NCBI GenBank assembly: GCA_937894725.1
Contig: CALAYL010000034.1
Span: 1-30,513, forward strand
DNA from: an uncultured Bacteroidota bacterium
Lineage (GTDB): Bacteria; Bacteroidota; Bacteroidia; Chitinophagales; LD1
DNA: 30,513 nt
Direction: 5' to 3'
The position numbers were made by a program, and so were the translations under genes. Below the pieces are notes generated by a model that saw only the letters and a program-made list of their open reading frames with translations, had not been told where the DNA came from and made no database searches. Positions 22,053 through 28,448 of the stretch are shown one piece after another. The stretch's first letter is position 1. Each line of letters begins with the position of its first letter.

Positions 22053-22346
22053 TTGGAAACACTCGAAGAATTTGAAGATGTCCTAGCTTACCAAGGCAAT
22101 GATTTTGATAAAATCAGAGCTTGGCTAGTATATCAAGTCGATTATCTCCTTACACACAATACCGAACGACTACAATGGGTGCTCTACAGAATTGATATTG
22201 ATGAGCAACGGCTAAAAAAAATATTGCTATCTAATGAAGATAAGCCAGTAGCCGAAATAATAGCCGACCTCATCATAGCCCGACAAATCGAAAAATACAA
22301 TCTTCGCAAGCAAGACTCCGCCACGGAGTGGAGCTTTGATGTATAA
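22053..22346 (+). CDS. Conserved small protein of unknown function (97 aa)
   Basis: This 97-residue protein is hydrophilic and helical, without signal peptide. The central VDYLLTHNTERLQWVLYRIDIDEQRL segment has the look of a family I recall as widespread and uncharacterised in Bacteroidota. No ATG is in frame near the start, so the TTG at 22053 is the likely start (METLEEFEDV). It directly follows the lipoprotein pair and ends 42 nt before fahA. Its function is unknown; co-transcription with its neighbours is inferred from spacing only. Confidence 0.7.
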   Translation: METLEEFEDVLAYQGNDFDKIRAWLVYQVDYLLTHNTERLQWVLYRIDIDEQRLKKILLSNEDKPVAEIIADLIIARQIEKYNLRKQDSATEWSFDV

Positions 22347-22388
22347 AGTATTTGCATTTTTATTTTTTACTTTGTAAAAAATACACTT

Positions 22389-23627
22389 ATGCAATCTTGG
22401 CTTCAAATAGATAACGACTCCGATTTCTCAATCCACAATATTCCTTTTGGCATTTTTTCAATGGGCGCACAAAAGCCACGTGTGGCTTCTATCATAGGCA
22501 ACCAAATTATCGATTTATCTGTACTCGCTGGATATGGTTTTTTTGATGAAATAAAGTTTGACAAAAACACCCTCTATCAATCTACCCTAAATGCTTTTAT
22601 AGCACTCGGAAAACCTGTCACATCTAAAGTTAGGATAACCATACAATCACTTTTTAGCATAGCTAATGAAGCTAAAAAAGAACAGATTTCAAAATGTTTA
22701 ATCCCAATGAATGAGGTTAAGCTACACCTGCCGATTCATGTACCAAACTACACCGATTTTTATAGTAGCCGTGAGCACGCTACCAATGTAGGCATGATGT
22801 TTCGAGACCCAGCCAATGCGCTCTTACCAAACTGGCTACATCTGCCTGTAGGCTATCACGGACGCGCTTCTTCGATAGTGGTGAGTGGCACACCTATCAT
22901 TCGTCCCAAGGGGCAAACCAAAGCAGACGACCAATCATTACCTACTTTCGGAGCTTCTAAACTCTTAGACTTTGAACTCGAAATGGCTTTCATAATAGGA
23001 AAACCCACCGAGCTAGGCGAATCGATAAGTGCACAGCGTGCCGAAGACCACATTTTTGGTCTTGCCCTTTTCAACGATTGGAGTGCTCGTGATATTCAAA
23101 AGTGGGAATATGTGCCACTAGGTCCATTTTTAGGCAAAAACTTTGGATCATCACTTTCACCATGGATAGTAACTCTCGAAGCGCTTGAGCCCTTTAGAGC
23201 GCCCACTCCTACCCAAGAACCTTCACCATTGGCATACCTTCAATTTGATGGCAAAAAAAACTACGATATTGAGCTTACAGTAGATTTAGAAACAGCCAAT
23301 GGTGTATCGAAAACGATTTCAAAAAGCAACTTTAAATACATGTATTGGAATATGTGTCAACAGCTAGCCCATCACACAATCAATGGCTGCAACATCGAAG
23401 TAGGTGATCTCTACGCATCAGGTACTATATCTGGACCTACCCCCGATAGCTATGGCTCAATGCTCGAAATAAGCTGGAGCGGAAAAAAACCAATTACTAT
23501 GCCCGATGGCACGGAGCGAAAATTTCTTTTAGATGGCGATACTATTCGCATCAAAGGTTTTGGCCAAAAAGGCAATATAAAAGTAGGATTCGGAGAAGTG
23601 AGTGGCAAAATTTTACCAGTGATTTAA
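22389..23627 (+). CDS. fahA: Fumarylacetoacetase
   Basis: A 412-residue enzyme that splits fumarylacetoacetate into fumarate and acetoacetate, the last step of tyrosine breakdown. Active-site residues known from mouse FAH are all present at an offset of three: Asp123, Tyr125 and His130 in YTDFYSSREH, Arg139, Glu196 and Glu198 in DFELEMAF, Asp230, Gln237 and Lys250. The small N-terminal domain precedes the mixed beta-roll catalytic domain as in the eukaryotic type. The ATG is at 22389. A TACTTTG at 22368-22374 is a near match to the -7 element but with poor -33 spacing. Other tyrosine-pathway genes (hppD, hmgA) are not in the window. Confidence 0.95.
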   Translation: MQSWLQIDNDSDFSIHNIPFGIFSMGAQKPRVASIIGNQIIDLSVLAGYGFFDEIKFDKNTLYQSTLNAFIALGKPVTSKVRITIQSLFSIANEAKKEQISKCLIPMNEVKLHLPIHVPNYTDFYSSREHATNVGMMFRDPANALLPNWLHLPVGYHGRASSIVVSGTPIIRPKGQTKADDQSLPTFGASKLLDFELEMAFIIGKPTELGESISAQRAEDHIFGLALFNDWSARDIQKWEYVPLGPFLGKNFGSSLSPWIVTLEALEPFRAPTPTQEPSPLAYLQFDGKKNYDIELTVDLETANGVSKTISKSNFKYMYWNMCQQLAHHTINGCNIEVGDLYASGTISGPTPDSYGSMLEISWSGKKPITMPDGTERKFLLDGDTIRIKGFGQKGNIKVGFGEVSGKILPVI

Positions 23628-23710
23628 CCACATAAAGTCGTTTGAAATTAGGCTGAAAGTAAAATTAAAACTATCCTAACAATTCACAAAGAATCAAAAA
23701 GTAGTAAAAT

Positions 23711-23727
23711 TTTAAGCCTTGCTTAAA
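23711..23727. promoter_or_regulatory. Palindrome between fahA and the flavin-reductase gene
   Basis: TTTAAGC-CTT-GCTTAAA is a perfect 7-3-7 inverted repeat in the 150-nt gap. It is not followed by a T run, so it is a poor intrinsic terminator and could be an operator for the downstream gene set. No regulator is proposed. Confidence 0.35.
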
Positions 23728-23780
23728 CGATGTTTTACTATTTCTCTAGCAATCTATTTCATTTTTTTTACCTTGGTTTT

Positions 23781-24617
23781 ATGAAATCCTTCGACCCTTC
23801 TGACTTGCCCATTCCAAAAGTACACGATTTGCTTTTGAGCAGTATAGCACCCCGCCCTATCGCATTTGTATCTACTATGAGTAGCAATGGCGATATAAAC
23901 CTTTCCCCTTTTAGTTTCTTTAATGTGTTTGGTGCTAATCCACCTATCTGCATTTTTTCGCCCGCTCGCTCTGGCAGAACTGGCGAAACAAAAAACACAC
24001 TCGATTATATACAAGAAACCAAAGCGTGTGTGGTAAATATTGTAAACGAAGACATACTGCACCAAATGAACCTCGCCAGCGGGGAGTACCCAAAGGGAGT
24101 AAACGAATTTGAAAAGGCAGGATTTACCATGTTAGCTTCAACCAAAGTAAAACCACCTAGAGTCGCAGAATCGTTTGTACAGCTCGAATGCAAGGTGATA
24201 CAAGTGATAGAAACAGGCACAGGGGGCGGCTCAGGCAATCTAGTGATATGTGAAATAGTCATGATACACGTGAGCGAAAAAGTATTGGACGAAAACAACA
24301 ATATTCTACCACTCAAAATGAAATATATAGCCCGACTCGGCAAAGACTTTTATTGCCGCGTAGAGGGGGCTAATCTTTTTGAAGTACCTAAGCCGAAACC
24401 TGCTTCTGCACTGGGTATGGGCTTTGACCAACTGCCCGATTTTATTAAAAATTCAGATACCCTTACAGGCAATGAACTTGCACAACTTGCCTCTCTCGAA
24501 ACTATACCCACATTAGAAAATTTTGATTTGACTCAAGAAACAAAATCTGCAAAAGAATGTATAAACCAAGGAGACCTGCTCACGGCCTGGAAAATTCTTT
24601 TAGCCTCAAATAAATAG
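23781..24617 (+). CDS. Flavin reductase-like (FMN-binding) family protein
   Basis: From the ATG at 23781 the product has 278 residues. The first about 200 form a flavin-reductase-like split-barrel domain, with SSIAPRPIAFVSTMSSNGDINLSPFSFFN as the FMN-binding start and the PPICIFSPA strand. The last about 70 residues are a less conserved helical tail. Family members reduce flavins with NAD(P)H or bind FMN in two-component oxygenases. The frame can be extended to an ATG at 23730, but that adds an unconserved hydrophobic stretch, so the later start is preferred. It follows fahA and leads two esterase genes at 11 and 7 nt spacing, suggesting a catabolic operon. The partner enzyme is unknown. Confidence 0.82.
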   Translation: MKSFDPSDLPIPKVHDLLLSSIAPRPIAFVSTMSSNGDINLSPFSFFNVFGANPPICIFSPARSGRTGETKNTLDYIQETKACVVNIVNEDILHQMNLASGEYPKGVNEFEKAGFTMLASTKVKPPRVAESFVQLECKVIQVIETGTGGGSGNLVICEIVMIHVSEKVLDENNNILPLKMKYIARLGKDFYCRVEGANLFEVPKPKPASALGMGFDQLPDFIKNSDTLTGNELAQLASLETIPTLENFDLTQETKSAKECINQGDLLTAWKILLASNK

Positions 24618-24628
24618 AACGCACTTTT

Positions 24629-25555
24629 ATGAATCTTAGACTATTCGCCATTCAGCAAGCACTCCGAGTTTACAAATTGGTAGGGCAACAAGTATATGAC
24701 AGGCCACTACTAGCACGCAAAGCATTTGAAACTTTAGCCACTTATCTTCCCCAATATGACAAACGATGTGGCTACATAGCGTTTACAATAGGTGAGATGG
24801 AGGCTGAGTGGATAAAACCGAATGGAGCAGATGCAGACAAAGTGTTACTTTTTTGTCACGGTGGAGGCTATGCTACCGGCTCACTCAATACGCATCGAGC
24901 ATTAGCCACACAGCTTGCCGTACATGCCAATATAAAGACGGTAGCTATAGAATATTCACTTGCACCCGAAGCGAAATTCCCCAAACAAATACATCAATTT
25001 GCACAAGCCTATCAATACCTTTTAGAAAAAGGCTACAAACCCGAAAACATAGCCTGCGCAGGCGAATCGGCTGGTGCTGGATTGATTACTGGAGGTCTTT
25101 TATATCTCAAAGATCAAGGTATTGAAATGCCTAATTGCGCATTGCTTTTGTCACCTTGGCTCGACCTTACGATCAGTATGAAATCGCATTTTTCTAATGA
25201 AGATAAAGACCCCATGATTCCGACCAAGGGGCTTTCTATATGGTCCGAAAATTATGCACCTGGCAACAAATCACATCCGTATGTTTCGCCTATTTTTGGC
25301 GATTTGGCCGGGCTCTGCCCCATGTATATTCAAGTAGGCGACAGCGAAGTGCTAATGGATGATTCTGTTCATTTTGCCTCCTTAGCAAAAAAAGCAGGTG
25401 TAGAAATTAAACTCGAAGTTTGGAGAGATATGTTTCATGCTTGGCAGGGCTTCTGGATGGTGCTGCCAGAGGGCAAAGCCGCCAATGTGAAACTCGCAAA
25501 ATATTTAAAAGAAAAATTAAATATTGCAGAGACTTACAAAGCAAAAATAATCTAA
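24629..25555 (+). CDS. HSL-type alpha/beta hydrolase (Abhydrolase_3), copy 1
   Basis: A 308-residue esterase of the hormone-sensitive lipase family. The oxyanion motif HGGGYATGS starts at His77, the nucleophile Ser147 lies in GESAG, the acidic residue is in VGDSEVLMDD (Asp238/Glu240 area) and His270 is in RDMFHAWQGF. No signal peptide is present. The family cleaves short-chain esters of many kinds. It lies 11 nt after the flavin-reductase gene and 7 nt before a second, related esterase. The pair share motif order and length but differ at the elbow (GESAG here, GDSAG there). Confidence 0.88.
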   Translation: MNLRLFAIQQALRVYKLVGQQVYDRPLLARKAFETLATYLPQYDKRCGYIAFTIGEMEAEWIKPNGADADKVLLFCHGGGYATGSLNTHRALATQLAVHANIKTVAIEYSLAPEAKFPKQIHQFAQAYQYLLEKGYKPENIACAGESAGAGLITGGLLYLKDQGIEMPNCALLLSPWLDLTISMKSHFSNEDKDPMIPTKGLSIWSENYAPGNKSHPYVSPIFGDLAGLCPMYIQVGDSEVLMDDSVHFASLAKKAGVEIKLEVWRDMFHAWQGFWMVLPEGKAANVKLAKYLKEKLNIAETYKAKII

Positions 25556-25562
25556 TCACTAG

Positions 25563-26468
25563 ATGAAAATCAGCCTACCCATTCCATTGTTTTTTGTAAA
25601 AAAACAAATTCGAAAATTTCGCGACAAAGCACAATGGGAAAACATACCACGCTCCCGAATGGGTTTTGAAAAAATAGGCAAACGATTTGCGTACAACAGC
25701 TCAAGCTGCACTTATGCAATGGAGGAGGTACAACACTGCAAAGGGGAGTGGATTCGCCCAAAAGGAGCTCCAAAAAACAAGGTACTACTTTACTTTCATG
25801 GAGGTGGCTATGCCGTAGGTAGTGTAGCTACTTATCGTACCATGCTCACCAAACTCGCACTATACAGCAATCTCAATATATTTAGTTTTGAATATAGACT
25901 AGCCCCCGAAAACCCCTATCCTGCTGCGGTAGAAGATGCTGTAATGGCATACCAATGGTTGATCGCAAAAGAATTCGCTCCAGACAATATCGCCTTTGGA
26001 GGCGACTCTGCTGGAGGTGGGCTCACACTGGCTACACTGCTTTATTTAAGAGATAAAGAGAAGCCTCTGCCGGCTTGTGCTATTTGCCTTTCACCATGGA
26101 CAGACCTCACGCTCAGTGGCGCTTCTTTTAGTGACAAAAAAGCTGAAGATCCTATGCTCATCAAAGAAGCATTTCCCTTTTGGGCTCAAAATTATTACGG
26201 AAACCACGACCCAAAAACACCCTACATCTCTCCTTTGTTTGCTGACTGCACAGGGCTGCCACCGATCTATATTCATGTAGGTAGCGATGAATTGCTACTT
26301 AGCGACAGCACTCGCTTTTGTGAAAAAGCTAAAGCTCAAGGAGTAGAAGTCGAAATGGAAATTTTCAAAAACTATTTTCATGTATTCCATATGTTTTGGC
26401 AGATACTCCCTAAAGGGAAAAAAGCTTTGAAAAAACTGGCGGTATTTTTGAATAAAAAATTAGCATAG
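25563..26468 (+). CDS. HSL-type alpha/beta hydrolase (Abhydrolase_3), copy 2
   Basis: A 301-residue paralogue of the preceding esterase. It has HGGGYAVGS from His79, Ser149 in GGDSAGG, Asp242 in VGSDELLLSD and His273 in KNYFHVFHMFW. Shared blocks with copy 1 include YRLAPE/YSLAPE, LSPW-DLT and the HxF tail, consistent with an old tandem duplication. It is probably cytoplasmic and the last gene of the operon, since about 300 nt without a gene follow. Confidence 0.88.
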   Translation: MKISLPIPLFFVKKQIRKFRDKAQWENIPRSRMGFEKIGKRFAYNSSSCTYAMEEVQHCKGEWIRPKGAPKNKVLLYFHGGGYAVGSVATYRTMLTKLALYSNLNIFSFEYRLAPENPYPAAVEDAVMAYQWLIAKEFAPDNIAFGGDSAGGGLTLATLLYLRDKEKPLPACAICLSPWTDLTLSGASFSDKKAEDPMLIKEAFPFWAQNYYGNHDPKTPYISPLFADCTGLPPIYIHVGSDELLLSDSTRFCEKAKAQGVEVEMEIFKNYFHVFHMFWQILPKGKKALKKLAVFLNKKLA

Positions 26469-26766
26469 AAAAGCGATCCTTCTATTCCGCCCGTTTCAAA
26501 GAAGCTATTCTTATTCACCTGTATGCGCTAAATACAGCTTTTATTTTATCTCAAAAATATAGCAGATTTCACTAAAAGCTTCTTTTCTACAATACCCACC
26601 TAGGGGTAAATTCAAGGAAACCTGACAATTCACAAACACCCCATAAACAAAGAGTTTGAACCCCAAATGAGCATTTTGCTGCTCAAATTTTAAGGAAAAA
26701 CACCTCTTTTTTGTCTTATAATGTACAGGCACTCATTCGTACTTTTTGTATCCATATTCAAAAACA
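26469..26766. other. Gene-free stretch upstream of the LytTR gene
   Basis: No credible ORF is seen. It holds two short hairpins: TACCC-N6-GGGTA (26593-26608) and TGAGCA-N6-TGCTCA (26668-26685), the second followed by AAATTTT, a weak terminator at best. Near its end TACTTTTTG (26740-26748) is one base longer than the -7 consensus and lies just before the LytTR start at 26767. Confidence 0.5.
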
Positions 26767-27231
26767 ATGGAAACACCCACACTTCTCTCTATTCAACAAT
26801 ATAAACAAAAGAGGCTTTTGATATCTAATACAGATGCCCTTTTTTATTTGGATATAGCACAGATTCTCTATGCTAAAAACGACAATTCTTACACTGTTTT
26901 TCATAGACAAGGTGCAGATTCTATATGTGTAGCGCACCCCCTTCGTGCTTTTGAGCAAATATTGCTAAAAGTCGATTTTGTGAGAGCCAATCAGTCCTTT
27001 ATGATAAATATGGCGCATATCGAAAAAATAAAAAAAACTGATTTGGGGCTTGTAGTATGCATGTCCGATGATAAAGAAATCAATATCGCTCGAAGTCAAA
27101 AAGCCAACTTTATTAAGACTTTAAAGCAAAATGCGTTTTCACTTATACAACAAAATGGAGAAGAAAACCATCCAACATCAAGAAGACTACTGCCGAATTC
27201 AAGAATGAAAAACAATCATAGCCACAACTGA
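26767..27231 (+). CDS. LytTR DNA-binding domain protein without receiver domain
   Basis: From the ATG at 26767 the product has 154 residues. About 20-125 form a LytTR domain: the FYLDIAQILYAKNDNSYTVFH start, then HPLRAFEQIL, FVRANQSFMINMAHIEKI and a C-terminal ISKxK-like INIARSQKANF. This domain binds DNA as a beta-fold. No receiver domain or membrane segment precedes it, so it is not a classical two-component regulator. The tail is polar and probably disordered. An upstream in-frame TTG (26746) lies in the probable promoter and is not favoured. Its target is unknown; the gene at 27313 is the nearest downstream. Confidence 0.82.
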   Translation: METPTLLSIQQYKQKRLLISNTDALFYLDIAQILYAKNDNSYTVFHRQGADSICVAHPLRAFEQILLKVDFVRANQSFMINMAHIEKIKKTDLGLVVCMSDDKEINIARSQKANFIKTLKQNAFSLIQQNGEENHPTSRRLLPNSRMKNNHSHN

Positions 27232-27312
27232 TAACTTTGTTAAAATAAACAAAAATAACCTCGGTAGCCGAAAAGGGGATCAAAGAGTAGGCAAAAATTA
27301 AACCCAAAAACT

Positions 27313-27531
27313 ATGAGAAAACTACTTTTACCCGTAGCAGCATTCTTTTTGCTATCATCTGTAAGTAGCTGTGCTAAATGCTTTGTTTGTAAACACAAAG
27401 ATAAAGACGAAGGTACATTCGTTAAGACCGAATATTGCGATAAAGACTTCAGCAAAGGCGATATTAACTCTGCGATTAGAGACATGGAAGACAATGGCTA
27501 TACCTGCCATCCATCATCAAGAGCAATCTAA
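27313..27531 (+). CDS. Small Cys-rich lipoprotein (72 aa)
   Basis: A 72-residue protein with a lipoprotein signal peptide ending in VSSC (Cys20). The mature part starts CAKCFVCKH, then a charged middle (KDKDEGTF) and NGYTCHP near the end. The start matches that of the 97-residue lipoprotein at 21750 (CKKCYDC), and both have a G-[FY]-[ST]-C segment later, so the two are probably related. A TAACTTTG at 27232-27239 resembles a -7 element but lacks a -33 box. A strong hairpin follows the gene. Confidence 0.75.
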   Translation: MRKLLLPVAAFFLLSSVSSCAKCFVCKHKDKDEGTFVKTEYCDKDFSKGDINSAIRDMEDNGYTCHPSSRAI

Positions 27532-27538
27532 TAACAGC

Positions 27539-27580
27539 ACTAAAGCAGCAAAGGCGATATCGCCTTTGCTAAACTTTAGT
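27539..27580 (+). terminator. Long hairpin after the 72-aa lipoprotein gene
   Basis: A perfect 24-nt palindrome AGCAAAGGCGAT/ATCGCCTTTGCT (27547-27570) is flanked by a further 7-bp stem ACTAAAG/CTTTAGT with small bulges. It begins 8 nt after the stop codon. The following T run is short (ATTTT), so it may end transcription weakly or protect the mRNA 3' end. Confidence 0.65.
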
Positions 27581-27631
27581 ATTTTAAAAATCACAAGCGT
27601 TCTAAAAAAGTAACCAACCACATTTTACAAA

Positions 27632-28093
27632 ATGGATGTCGTCCTTGCCTCAGATGAACAAATTGTTTACAGACAAGCATTCAATACAAGCATATTCCTT
27701 TTTTGGCACAATACTAATTTCATTATTACAAGCCAGCGTATCATTGGAGAAAAACCAACTTTGCTTCTCGGGCTTATACCTCTTGGCCATAGCCAAATCA
27801 TCCTCCCGCTAAAAAAGATTGCTAGAATTTCTAGCGCTTACAAATTCCATATTTTTAGATTTTTACTTGGCATTTTTATTTTTCTTCTAGGAATAAACTT
27901 GATGATAGAATCTGTCTTACTAGGTTCAATGTTATCATCATTAGCAGTAGCTATTCTTTTAAATTGCTATGTCGCTACACTACTTATATCAAGCACTTCG
28001 AGACAATACACTACAATTGAATTATCGTATTTTGAAAAAAACAAGATTTTAGAATTTATATCTACAGCATTACACAGAATCTCAGCGGTCTAA
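27632..28093 (+). CDS. Membrane protein with bacterial PH-like domain
   Basis: The 153-residue protein opens with a segment typical of small bacterial PH-like domains: an NTNFIITSQRIIGEK strand pair, then a strand such as SQIILPLKKIARIS. Two hydrophobic segments follow (about residues 75-90 and 97-117), then a polar C-terminal helix. The PH-like strands around the hydrophobic hairpin suggest a membrane-associated domain on the cytoplasmic side. There is no signal peptide. No partner gene is close; the function is unknown. Confidence 0.65.
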   Translation: MDVVLASDEQIVYRQAFNTSIFLFWHNTNFIITSQRIIGEKPTLLLGLIPLGHSQIILPLKKIARISSAYKFHIFRFLLGIFIFLLGINLMIESVLLGSMLSSLAVAILLNCYVATLLISSTSRQYTTIELSYFEKNKILEFISTALHRISAV

Positions 28094-28448
28094 CACTCCT
28101 GTTTTTTCAAACTAAATAGCTTACCTCCTTTTCATTTCAACTATACCCTGTACTTAGGCCTATACATTTTATTGTAAAACACACTCTTTACTCAGACTAA
28201 AAACAGTTCACTTTCATTAACTTATCTAGGATCTATCTATACACCGCCAAGGATACAAAAACAGACTATTTACAGATGTTGACTTTAACCCAAACAATGC
28301 ATGAATCAGCTTAATGCTAATAGGAAATGTTCAAATCTACGCAGTAGAAAACTCTTTATAGTGGAGTAATATCATTTTGTTTTTTATTGTATGATTTGGG
28401 TTAAAGATATTCTGTGTTTAGTCCACAATATTTCCTAAACTTGTTTTG
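28094..28448. other. Gene-free stretch upstream of the E1 dehydrogenase gene
   Basis: No ORF or RNA gene is recognisable. It contains a 12-bp inverted repeat pair at 28283-28294 and 28395-28406. No consensus -33/-7 promoter for the dehydrogenase gene is evident, although a TTTG at 28395-28398 lies inside the right-hand repeat. Confidence 0.5.
28283..28406. repeat. 12-bp inverted repeat pair, 100 bp apart
   Basis: CTTTAACCCAAA (28283-28294) and its exact reverse complement TTTGGGTTAAAG (28395-28406) enclose 100 bp without a gene. Flanks show no obvious target-site duplication. It could be a long-range stem in a leader RNA, paired regulator sites, or the ends of a small non-coding element. Confidence 0.45.

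Noticed and set aside
24629..26468. Possible mobile-element cargo because of gene duplication
   Set aside because: No transposase, integrase, terminal repeats or tRNA site is present; two related esterases in tandem are better explained by local duplication.
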